Origin: Larkinella sp. C7 | GTDB taxonomy: Bacteria > Bacteroidota > Bacteroidia > Cytophagales > Spirosomataceae | DNA: 64,000 bases | Direction: 5' to 3' | Assembly: GCF_006149005.1 (NCBI RefSeq) | Contig: NZ_VBSL01000005.1 | Location: 338 to 64,337, forward strand | In this document: positions 52,906-60,667 of the stretch, piece after piece | Layout: every line of letters starts with the position of its first letter | Position numbering within the stretch: the stretch's first letter is position 1 | Translations under genes and position numbers: made by a program | The notes under the pieces: generated by a model | What the model was told of the DNA's origin: nothing | Seen by the model: only the letters and a program-made list of their open reading frames with translations | Databases searched by the model: none

Positions 52906-54573
52906 TTAAAGAGAAACGCCCCGTTTCCAGGGGATAAAATCGTCCTGCCCCAGTTGCTGGGCTTTGGTTTTGACTTCGCCACTGGCGAGTCGGATCACGT
53001 ATTCGAGCAGTTCTTCGGCATTTTGTTCGATGGTTTCTTCGCCTTCGATGATTGGGCCACTGTCGAAGTCGATGACGTCGGGCATACGCCGGAGGAGGGT
53101 GGTGTTGGTCGAAATTTTCACTACGGGACAAATCGGATTGCCCGTTGGCGTTCCCAAACCGGTCGTAAACAGGATGATGTTGGTGCCGGAACCGGCCATA
53201 CCCGTCGTCGCTTCCACGTCGTTTCCGGGCGTACAGAGCAGGTTTAAACCGGGTTGGGTAGCGGGTTCGGTGTAATTCAGTACGTCGGCGACGGGTGAGG
53301 TTCCGCCTTTTTTGGCCGCTCCCGCCGACTTGATCGCATCCGTAATTAACCCGTCGCGGATGTTGCCCGGCGAGGGGTTCATGTCGAAACCGGAACCAAC
53401 GGCCTCCGCTTTCGCCGAATAATCCTGCATCAGGTGAATGAATTTTAGGGCCTTCTCATCCGAAGTCGAACGGTTGATCAGTTCCTGTTCCACCCCGTTC
53501 AGTTCCGGAAATTCCGCCAGCACGGTTTTGGCTCCCAAAGTGACCAGAATATCCGATAGATGTCCAATGGCCGGGTTGGCCGAGAGTCCCGAGAAACCGT
53601 CGGAACCGCCACATTTCAGACCAACGGTCAGGCTGCTCAGGGGAGCCGGCTGCCGTTCCAGTTTGTTGGCTTCGACCAATCCGAGGAACGTTTCGCGAAT
53701 GGCGTTGGTCAGCATGGCGTATTCGGTGCCGTCCTGTTGTTCAAAAATCAGCATCGGCTTATTGAACTTCGGATTGCGTTTCCGTACCTCGTCAACCAGC
53801 ATCGAGGTTTGCGTATGCTGACAACCCAGACTCAAAACGGTGACACCGGCCACGTTGGGGTTATTGATAAAACCCGCAAACAGGCCACACAGCGCTTCGG
53901 AATCCTGGCGCGTGCCGCCACAGCCCATTTCATGGGTCAGAAACTTAATGCCATCGATGTTTTTAAAAGGCCGCTTGACAACGGGTTCATCCAGCGTGCG
54001 CACCTGCGATGGGTCAAGAAAAGCTTCCATCTTATGAATCCGGTCCATGTCGCCCACTTTGTAGAGCTGCAGCAATTCATGTACCTGCTCCCGATAAATC
54101 TCCGATTGGGCATAGCCCAGTTCCCGCTCAAAAGCATCTTTCAGAATCAGGATGTTGCGGTTTTCACAAAAAACGAGCGGCACTACGAGCCAGTAGTTGG
54201 CCGTTCCCACCAGGCCGTCGGCGCGGTGGTAGCCCATGAACGTCCGATTGTGCCAGGCCGACACGTCGGGTTGCTGCCAGGTGTAGGGCTGTTTTTTGTC
54301 GATACCGTACTGGTCGGCGTCGTGTTTAAGGTTAAACGTCGTGATGGGTTCGCCCCGTTTAATAGGTTGTGTGGCTTTTCCAACCAACACGCCGTACATG
54401 ATCACCGAGTCCCCGGTTTGCAGATCTTGGGTTACAAATTTGTGTTTCACCCCGACGCCAACCGGCAGGGTATACGTTTGTCCCTCAAAATCAACCTGTT
54501 CGCCCGACTGGAAATTTTGCAGGGCTACAATTACGTTATCGGCGGGGTGTACTTTCAGAAGTTTATGCTGCAT
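52906..54573 (-). CDS. UxaA-family sugar-acid dehydratase (altronate / L-fuconate type)
   Basis: 555 residues from ATG 54573 (MQHKLLKVHPADN); the frame beyond it is unlike the family. Residues ~1-100 are the SAF-type N-terminal domain (LKVHPADNVIVALQNF, KFVTQDLQTGDSVIMYG). The catalytic domain has GYHRADGLVGTANYWLVVP, FLTHEMGCGGTRQDSE, VLSLGCQHTQTSM, LKCGGSDGFSGLSANPAIG and a C-terminal PVVKISTNTTLLRRMPDVIDFDSGPII. The conserved Cys/His residues hold the Fe2+/Mn2+ site of altronate dehydratase. It removes water from a sugar acid to give a 2-keto-3-deoxy acid. Altronate is the textbook substrate. With no enolase-type fuconate dehydratase here and the SDR next door, L-fuconate is an alternative (inference). 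Confidence 0.86.
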   Translation of the reverse strand: MQHKLLKVHPADNVIVALQNFQSGEQVDFEGQTYTLPVGVGVKHKFVTQDLQTGDSVIMYGVLVGKATQPIKRGEPITTFNLKHDADQYGIDKKQPYTWQQPDVSAWHNRTFMGYHRADGLVGTANYWLVVPLVFCENRNILILKDAFERELGYAQSEIYREQVHELLQLYKVGDMDRIHKMEAFLDPSQVRTLDEPVVKRPFKNIDGIKFLTHEMGCGGTRQDSEALCGLFAGFINNPNVAGVTVLSLGCQHTQTSMLVDEVRKRNPKFNKPMLIFEQQDGTEYAMLTNAIRETFLGLVEANKLERQPAPLSSLTVGLKCGGSDGFSGLSANPAIGHLSDILVTLGAKTVLAEFPELNGVEQELINRSTSDEKALKFIHLMQDYSAKAEAVGSGFDMNPSPGNIRDGLITDAIKSAGAAKKGGTSPVADVLNYTEPATQPGLNLLCTPGNDVEATTGMAGSGTNIILFTTGLGTPTGNPICPVVKISTNTTLLRRMPDVIDFDSGPIIEGEETIEQNAEELLEYVIRLASGEVKTKAQQLGQDDFIPWKRGVSL

Positions 54574-54695
54574 AGTTATAAGAGTAGGAATAACATCCGG
54601 GGCTGATCCATCAGAATCCCGGTTTATTTCAGGAGACAAAAGTCTGTGAATTATCACTAATATTGAAATAAAAAAAACAAGATTCTTCCCTCTTC

Positions 54696-56339
54696 ATGCA
54701 AGTTTCCGGCAATCTCCTTAATCTTTTCGACCGCACCATCCGATTCAGCCAGTTGACCATTGAGCAGGGCCGGATTCACCAAATCGACGAACTGGGCCCC
54801 GAGCGGCCTGAAGAACCGTATTTGCTACCCGGTTTTATCGATGCCCACGTTCACATCGAAAGTTCACTGCTCACGCCCGCCCAGTTTGCCCGGCTGGCGG
54901 TGGTTCATGGCACCATCGCCACGGTGTCGGACCCACACGAGATTGGGAACGTCCTGGGTGTCGAAGGGGTGGAGTATATGATTGCCGACGGCAAACGCGT
55001 ACCCTTCAAATTTTGTTTCGGTGCTCCCTCCTGCGTACCGGCTACACCGTTCGAAACTGCGGGAGCCACCATTGGCGTTCGGGATGTCCGGCGGCTGCTG
55101 GGACTGAAAGAAATTGGCTACCTGGCCGAGATGATGAATTTCCCGGGCGTTCTGAACCAGGACCCCGACGTGATGGCGAAAATCGCGTTGGCCAATGCCT
55201 TCAACAAACCCATCGACGGCCACGCACCCGGTTTACGGGGCGACGACGCCCAACGTTACATCGATGCCGGTATGACCACCGACCACGAGTGTTTTACGTA
55301 TGAAGAAGGGCTGGACAAAGTGCAGCGGGGGATGAACATTCTGATTCGCGAGGGAAGCGCGGCCAAAAATTTCGAAGCCCTGATTCCGTTGCTCGCCGAC
55401 TTTCCGGAGAAGATCATGTTCTGCTCCGACGACAAGCATCCCGACAGCCTGGTGGAAGGCCACATCAACCAACTGGTTAAACGGGCATTGGCGAAAAGAC
55501 ACGATTTATTCGACGTCCTGCGGGCTGCCTGCCTCAATCCGGTGTTGCATTACCGTCTGCCGGTGGGACTGCTGCGGGAAGGTGATCCGGCCGATTTCAT
55601 CGTGGTCAGCGACTTACAGGCGTTCCAGATTCTCAAGACGTATAGTAATGGCGTTGTGGTGGCCGAAAATGGAATTTCACATTTGCCGGATTGGCGGAGT
55701 GAGCACGTCAACCGTTTTAATTGCCTGCCGAAAAAACCGCTTGATTTTGAAGTGCTATCGGATCAGCAACCAGGTCAATTACAAGTGATTGAAGCACTCG
55801 ATGGGCAGTTAATTACCAACAACCTTCTTCTCACTCCTACGATTCTGGAAAACCGGGTGGTGGCCGATGTGACGCGGGATATTCTGAAAATAACCGTTGT
55901 GAACCGCTACCAGGACGCGGCTCCGGCCGTGGCTTTCATCAAAAATTTCGGCCTTAAAAAAGGCGCGATTGCCTCTACCGTTGGGCACGATTCCCACAAC
56001 ATCATCGCCGTGGGCTGCGACGACGACAGCATTTGCCAGGCCGTCAACCAGGTCATTGAAGCCCGGGGCGGTTTGAGTGCCGTTGCGGATGCGACCCACC
56101 ATCACCTTCTCTCCCTCCCCATCGCCGGTTTGATGACCGATACCGACGGTTATGCCGTAGCGGCTACGTACACGGCCATCGATCGCTTTGTCAAGGATGA
56201 ACTGGGAAGCACGCTGACTTCCCCTTTTATGACCTTGTCGTTTATGGCCCTGCTCGTCATTCCCTCCCTCAAACTGAGTGATCGCGGCTTGTTTGACGGC
56301 CAGAATTTCCGGTTCACCCCCATTCTGATTCAACGGTAA
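54696..56339 (+). CDS. ade: Adenine deaminase
   Basis: Converts adenine to hypoxanthine and ammonia in purine salvage. 547 residues of the amidohydrolase fold: LPGFIDAHVHIESSLLTP (metal-binding HxH), VSDPHEIGNVLGVEGVEYMI, DGHAPGLRGDDAQRYIDAG, TTDHECFTYEEG, and FCSDDKHPDSLVEGHIN, which supplies the catalytic Asp. The C-terminal domain has IASTVGHDSHNIIAVGCDDDSI, diagnostic of Ade and its divalent-metal site. Cytoplasmic. The ATG lies 122 bp from the divergent dehydratase gene. No partner gene of purine metabolism is adjacent. Confidence 0.95.
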   Translation: MQVSGNLLNLFDRTIRFSQLTIEQGRIHQIDELGPERPEEPYLLPGFIDAHVHIESSLLTPAQFARLAVVHGTIATVSDPHEIGNVLGVEGVEYMIADGKRVPFKFCFGAPSCVPATPFETAGATIGVRDVRRLLGLKEIGYLAEMMNFPGVLNQDPDVMAKIALANAFNKPIDGHAPGLRGDDAQRYIDAGMTTDHECFTYEEGLDKVQRGMNILIREGSAAKNFEALIPLLADFPEKIMFCSDDKHPDSLVEGHINQLVKRALAKRHDLFDVLRAACLNPVLHYRLPVGLLREGDPADFIVVSDLQAFQILKTYSNGVVVAENGISHLPDWRSEHVNRFNCLPKKPLDFEVLSDQQPGQLQVIEALDGQLITNNLLLTPTILENRVVADVTRDILKITVVNRYQDAAPAVAFIKNFGLKKGAIASTVGHDSHNIIAVGCDDDSICQAVNQVIEARGGLSAVADATHHHLLSLPIAGLMTDTDGYAVAATYTAIDRFVKDELGSTLTSPFMTLSFMALLVIPSLKLSDRGLFDGQNFRFTPILIQR

Positions 56340-56417
56340 AAAAACCGTATGCACGCATACTAAAATAAAAAAAATCCTATTTATACAAGTTTTTGTAAAA
56401 AAAAGCCCGAACTGTTT

Positions 56418-56440
56418 TTATTAACAAGTTTTGTTAATAA
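56418..56440. promoter_or_regulatory. Perfect AT-rich palindrome before the ECF sigma gene
   Basis: TTATTAACAA and TTGTTAATAA flank a 3-base centre (GTT), 53 bp before the sigma-factor ATG. A smaller related dyad, ACAA-GTTT-TTGT, lies at about 56378-56396, so two copies of an ACAA...TTGT motif precede the gene. It may be an operator. The low GC makes a terminator for ade less likely. Confidence 0.5.
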
Positions 56441-56493
56441 GTTTACATTCTGTAGAAAGAGTACTTTCTGTGACCCCATCCTAAACCATTACT

Positions 56494-57084
56494 ATGCCTC
56501 GCTACCGCACCCCATCCGGTATAGACGAAGAGCAACTCTGGGATCAGTTCCGGAGTGGCGATGAAGTGGCTTTTGCCCGGCTTTATAAGGAATATGTACA
56601 GGTGCTGTATCACTACTGCGCCCACTTCACCGCCGACCGGGCCTTGATCAAAGATTGTATTCACGACCTGTTTGTCGAATTGTGGAAACACCGGCAAACC
56701 ATCGGTCAGACCACCTCGGTCCGGTTTTATCTGATGGCGTCGATCAAGCGAAAACTGGTTCGCCATCTAAACGCCGAGATGAAATTCAGCAGCCAGGATG
56801 ACGTTGAAAACGACCGCGAATGGCTCCCCGGTTGTGCGCCATCCTACGAATCGACGCTGATTTCGTACGAAGAAGACGACCACGTCAACTCCTGTGTGGC
56901 CAAAGCCATCGAAAAACTCCCCCGCCGTCAACGCGAAGCCGTTTATCTGCGCTATTACCAGAATTTGAGCAATGAAGAAATTTCGTCGCTGATGCAGATC
57001 AACATCCAGTCGGTTTACAACCTGATTTTCGGCGCGTTGACCAATCTGAAAAAATACATCTCGCCCGAAAAAGTGGTTCTGTAA
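56494..57084 (+). CDS. ECF RNA polymerase sigma factor, FecI/Bacteroidota type
   Basis: 196 residues. Region 2 spans ~20-95 (EVAFARLYKEYVQVLYHYC, IKDCIHDLFVELWKHRQTIG, VRFYLMASIKRKLVRHLN). Region 4 spans ~135-190 (LPRRQREAVYLRYYQNLSNEEISSLMQINIQSVYNLIFGALTNLKKY), including the helix-turn-helix. There is no anti-sigma (FecR-like) gene next to it, and none of the three SusC proteins here has an STN signalling domain, so it appears to be an orphan. Two AT palindromes precede it. Confidence 0.93.
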   Translation: MPRYRTPSGIDEEQLWDQFRSGDEVAFARLYKEYVQVLYHYCAHFTADRALIKDCIHDLFVELWKHRQTIGQTTSVRFYLMASIKRKLVRHLNAEMKFSSQDDVENDREWLPGCAPSYESTLISYEEDDHVNSCVAKAIEKLPRRQREAVYLRYYQNLSNEEISSLMQINIQSVYNLIFGALTNLKKYISPEKVVL

Positions 57085-57127
57085 CGGACAGCAACGCTTG
57101 CCCTGCGGTTCTAACTATTGTTTGCCG

Positions 57128-57161
57128 TTTGAAGTTTACCCAATACGGTTACTTACCTTTG
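57128..57161 (+). promoter_or_regulatory. Candidate promoter of rarA
   Basis: TTTG at 57128-57131 and TACCTTTG at 57154-57161 (exact TAnnTTTG) are separated by 22 bp, close to the usual Bacteroidota spacing. The -7 element lies 37 bp before the rarA ATG. Confidence 0.55.
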
Positions 57162-57198
57162 TAACCCAAACCGGTCTACTTCAAACGGCAAATTCTGC

Positions 57199-58470
57199 AT
57201 GAACCCGATAACCACACCCCTGCCCGAACGGATGCGCCCCCGCACCCTGGATGACGTCATTGGCCAGCAAAAACTGATTGGCCGCGGTAGTGCCTTACGC
57301 CGGGCCGTCGAAACCAACCGCATTCCGTCGATGATTTTATGGGGACCGCCGGGCGTCGGCAAAACGACACTCGCCCAGTTGATCGCAGAAGCCACCAAAC
57401 GCCCTTTTTTCAGTTTAAGTGCCATCAGCGCGGGTGTCAAAGAAGTCCGCGACGTACTCAGCCGCCCTTCGGGTTTGTTCCCCCCCATCGTTTTCATCGA
57501 TGAAATTCACCGGTTTAATAAAAACCAGCAGGACGCGCTGCTTGGTGCCGTCGAAAAAGGCACCATTACGCTGATCGGGGCAACGACCGAAAACCCGTCG
57601 TTCGAGGTCAACTCAGCTTTGCTGTCGCGCTGTCAGGTCTATATTCTGGAATCACTCGGTGTCGACGAGCTGAAACAACTGGTCGACAATGCCCTGCTGA
57701 AAGACAGCTATCTGAAAGAGAAAAAGATTACCGTTCAATCCTACGATGCGTTGATGCGGATTTCGGGGGGAGACGGTCGGAAACTCCTGAACCTGCTGGA
57801 GATGGTCGTAACGTCCCGACCCGACAACCAGGAGATGACGATCGATGACGAACTGGTGACGACCGTTGCCCAACATCAGATTGCCCGCTATGACAAATCG
57901 GGCGAACAACATTACGACATCATTTCGGCCTTCATCAAATCCCTGCGCGGCAGCGACCCCAACGGCGCGTTGTACTGGATGGCCCGGATGCTGGTGGCCG
58001 GTGAAGACCCCGAGTTCATTGCCCGCCGGATGTTGATTCTGGCCTCGGAGGACATCGGCAACGCCAACCCGACGGCCATCATCATGGCAACCAATGCCAT
58101 GCAGGCCGTGAAAATCATCGGCTTTCCCGAATGCCGGATTGTGCTCTCGCAGGTGGCGGTGTATCTGGCGACATCACCCAAAAGCAACGCCAGTTATGTA
58201 GCGATCAATGAAGCCATGGCGCTGGCCGAACGGACGTCCGATCAGCCCGTACCGCTGCATTTGCGAAACGCGCCGACCAAATTGATGAAGCAGATTGGCT
58301 ACGGAAAAAACTACCAGTACGCACACGACTTTGAGGGAAATTTTGTGCAACAGAACTTTATGCCCGACGAGCTGAAGGGGACGAAATTGTATCAGCCGGG
58401 TCAGAATGCGCGGGAAAACGAAATCCGGAAGCAGTTGCAGCGCTGGTGGGGTGAATGGTATGACTATTAA
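57199..58470 (+). CDS. rarA: Replication-associated recombination protein A (AAA+ ATPase)
   Basis: 423 residues, the normal length. A clamp-loader-like AAA+ ATPase acting at stalled or gapped replication forks. It starts PLPERMRPRTLDDVIGQQKLIG. The Walker A loop is WGPPGVGKTTLAQLI (~51-65), Walker B is FIDEIHRFNKNQQDALLGAVE, sensor 1 is LIGATTENPSFEVN, and the arginine-finger region ALLSRCQVYILE follows. The C-terminal tetramerisation domain includes GSDPNGALYWMARMLVAGEDPEFIARRM. Cytoplasmic. Its stop is four bases from that of the convergent membrane-protein gene, with no hairpin between. Confidence 0.96.
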   Translation: MNPITTPLPERMRPRTLDDVIGQQKLIGRGSALRRAVETNRIPSMILWGPPGVGKTTLAQLIAEATKRPFFSLSAISAGVKEVRDVLSRPSGLFPPIVFIDEIHRFNKNQQDALLGAVEKGTITLIGATTENPSFEVNSALLSRCQVYILESLGVDELKQLVDNALLKDSYLKEKKITVQSYDALMRISGGDGRKLLNLLEMVVTSRPDNQEMTIDDELVTTVAQHQIARYDKSGEQHYDIISAFIKSLRGSDPNGALYWMARMLVAGEDPEFIARRMLILASEDIGNANPTAIIMATNAMQAVKIIGFPECRIVLSQVAVYLATSPKSNASYVAINEAMALAERTSDQPVPLHLRNAPTKLMKQIGYGKNYQYAHDFEGNFVQQNFMPDELKGTKLYQPGQNARENEIRKQLQRWWGEWYDY

Positions 58471-58474
58471 TCGG

Positions 58475-59644
58475 TCAATACCGGTCTCCGCTGCCACCAC
58501 CGCCAAAATCACCACCGCCAAACCGAATTCCGTCTTTGGGCCCCAGATGCCCCGAAGTGGCCTGAACACTCGCCAGCAATTCGGCATTGATCAGGAACTG
58601 GTTGGGCGAATCCTCATCGGGCCGATCCGTAAAACCGGCCCGGGGAACCCGCAGGTACCGAATCAGAAAAACCGCCACCAGAATGAGCGACAATCCGTTG
58701 ATAGCCAGATAAACTTCCAGCGAAAACAGCGGATGAAAATACCGCCAGGTTGCCAGGGCCAGCCCCCAGCCGATGGCACTCATGATGAGCAGCGGCCGTT
58801 CTTTCTGCCGGAAACCCACGTAAAACAGTAAAACCGGAACCGCAATGGTCAGGGTCCAGAAAAGGCCCGCCCAGGCGATTTCGGGGGCTTCGGCGGGTCG
58901 CCGGTCCATCATCCAGTAGTTCAGTTCACGAACGGCATAGTAGTTGCAACTGATCAGCAACAGGCTCAATGACAGCCACTCCAGCAGAATAAAATTATCC
59001 CGCCAGTACACCAGTTTGTCCCGGTCTTCATACAGCCGGGCCAATACATACAGTCCCGCCGACACGCCCATCAACACAAACGGCAGAAGCTGTTTTCCGA
59101 ATGAAAACTCCAGTATTCCGTCGAAAAGAGCCACCGTGAGTGTTCCGAAAGCCGCCAGCGTCAGCAGCAGATCGCTGTAGTACCAAACGCCGAGCAGAAC
59201 CAGGGGCAAGGCGATGAAACAGTATTGCCAGAGTGGCATGTTATCCGGAAACAGACCGATAATGCCCATGATGACGAGCGCCACAGCGGCAATGATCAGG
59301 GCATTGTCGATGCCGGCCCGGTAGTGTTTCCGGCTATTGATCAGGTGACCCGCCAGAAAGCCAATGGCGGTGCCGAAACCGATGTTGAAGAAATGGTAAA
59401 CCAGATCGACTTCAAAGAGTTTTGACAACAGCGTTGCCAGCAGGAAATACCCGCCACTGACGGCGACAATGGAAAATACGAACAGGCCGATTTCTATAAA
59501 CCCGTTGGATTCGTGAAAACCGACCGGATAGTTTTCCCGGATCTGCTGCATTTTCTGTTCGTCGAATAACCCCTGACGCTGCCAGCGGGCGGCATGCTCC
59601 GTGATGTATTTGTTGCGAACCCAGGTTTCGTTGTAGGCTTTCAT
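58475..59644 (-). CDS. Polytopic membrane protein, DUF2157-like
   Basis: 389 residues from ATG 59644 (MKAYNETWVRNKYI). A soluble helical head (WQRQGLFDEQKMQQIRENYP, ~20-40) is followed by about ten membrane spans, for example IEIGLFVFSIVAVSGGYFLLATLL and ALIIAAVALVIMGIIGLFP. It ends in a glycine-rich tail (GGGDFGGGGSGDRY). The head-plus-spans pattern resembles DUF2157 proteins, and the gene next to it encodes a shorter relative. No catalytic motif was recognised. It lies 34 bp behind that gene, so the two are probably one operon. Confidence 0.75.
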   Translation of the reverse strand: MKAYNETWVRNKYITEHAARWQRQGLFDEQKMQQIRENYPVGFHESNGFIEIGLFVFSIVAVSGGYFLLATLLSKLFEVDLVYHFFNIGFGTAIGFLAGHLINSRKHYRAGIDNALIIAAVALVIMGIIGLFPDNMPLWQYCFIALPLVLLGVWYYSDLLLTLAAFGTLTVALFDGILEFSFGKQLLPFVLMGVSAGLYVLARLYEDRDKLVYWRDNFILLEWLSLSLLLISCNYYAVRELNYWMMDRRPAEAPEIAWAGLFWTLTIAVPVLLFYVGFRQKERPLLIMSAIGWGLALATWRYFHPLFSLEVYLAINGLSLILVAVFLIRYLRVPRAGFTDRPDEDSPNQFLINAELLASVQATSGHLGPKDGIRFGGGDFGGGGSGDRY

Positions 59645-59678
59645 CTTGGCAAGGGGTGTGGAGTGTATGCGCAAACTA

Positions 59679-60629
59679 TCAAACTTTCCGGCTTTTGGAT
59701 AAGTAGGCCGTAATGCCAATGCCGGTAATGATCCAGTAGAGATACGTCGCTTCGTCGCGCAGGTGCAAATAATGGAACACCAGGTAGGTTACGCCAATGT
59801 ACCCATAAAACGTACTCATCAGCAGGAATAAAAACGAGTGTTCCTGCCTGGCATACCAGTCGAACGCAACGCAGGCAACGGCCAGCGCAACGGCAAACAG
59901 CCAATCCTGTTCTTTAAAATTGAACAGCCCGGCCACCAGCGCCACCAGCAGCAGATTTCCCGCGAACGTTAGGGTTGTGATGGTAAAATGTCGTTTGATC
60001 CGTTGCCGATCCAACACCAGCGCCCCCGCCATGAGCACCAGACTCAGCGCAATGGCCGACAGCAAAACCGTCAGGTCTTTCAGGTTGCCTTTGAAGTAAA
60101 ACTCCAGCGGACGAACCGTTACCCCGATCCACGAAATCAGAGCCGTGAGTCCCATCGCCAGCACACCCCGGTGGTCGAACAGGTAGGCCAGCGTCAGAAA
60201 CAGGATGGCAGGCAGAAAAGTTACCAGACCATAGCGCTCGCCAAACAGGTTATATTGATATTGCAGGTATCCTTCGAGGGTCAAAAAAAGCAGGCAGCCC
60301 AGCAACAGGGCGTAATCGCCAAACGGCGAACGACTGGGGGCATGCGCGGTGGTGAATGGCCCCTTGAAACGAATGGCAAACGCAAAGCAGGCGGCACAAA
60401 CCACCGCCAACGCCAGAATCAGCAGGTTGTGGCCGATCTGGTCGATGTATTTGTAAATCAGCCAGCCCGTTCCTGTCGTAAAAAGCAGAATACCGGCATA
60501 GAGCAACGACCGTAATTCCCAATGTACCGAAAACAGTTTCTGGTCTTCAACCGATTGGATCACAACGCGTTGTTGCTCGTCAAGCAAGTGCAGATCGGTA
60601 AGTTCCTGCAATACCCTTTTCGGGGACAT
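59679..60629 (-). CDS. Polytopic membrane protein, DUF2157-like (shorter paralogue)
   Basis: 316 residues. The N-terminal helical head VLQELTDLHLLDEQQRVVIQSVE (~6-28) and membrane spans such as LRSLLYAGILLFTTGTGWLIYK and LLILALAVVCAACFAFAI are in the style of DUF2157. About nine to ten spans in all. No signal peptide and no enzymatic motif. It is the first of a two-gene leftward unit and shares a 38-bp divergent gap with the VRR-NUC gene. Function unknown. Confidence 0.75.
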   Translation of the reverse strand: MSPKRVLQELTDLHLLDEQQRVVIQSVEDQKLFSVHWELRSLLYAGILLFTTGTGWLIYKYIDQIGHNLLILALAVVCAACFAFAIRFKGPFTTAHAPSRSPFGDYALLLGCLLFLTLEGYLQYQYNLFGERYGLVTFLPAILFLTLAYLFDHRGVLAMGLTALISWIGVTVRPLEFYFKGNLKDLTVLLSAIALSLVLMAGALVLDRQRIKRHFTITTLTFAGNLLLVALVAGLFNFKEQDWLFAVALAVACVAFDWYARQEHSFLFLLMSTFYGYIGVTYLVFHYLHLRDEATYLYWIITGIGITAYLSKSRKV

Positions 60630-60667
60630 ATTAGCGAAAAATAGTGTTACTAGTTATAACGGTAAAG

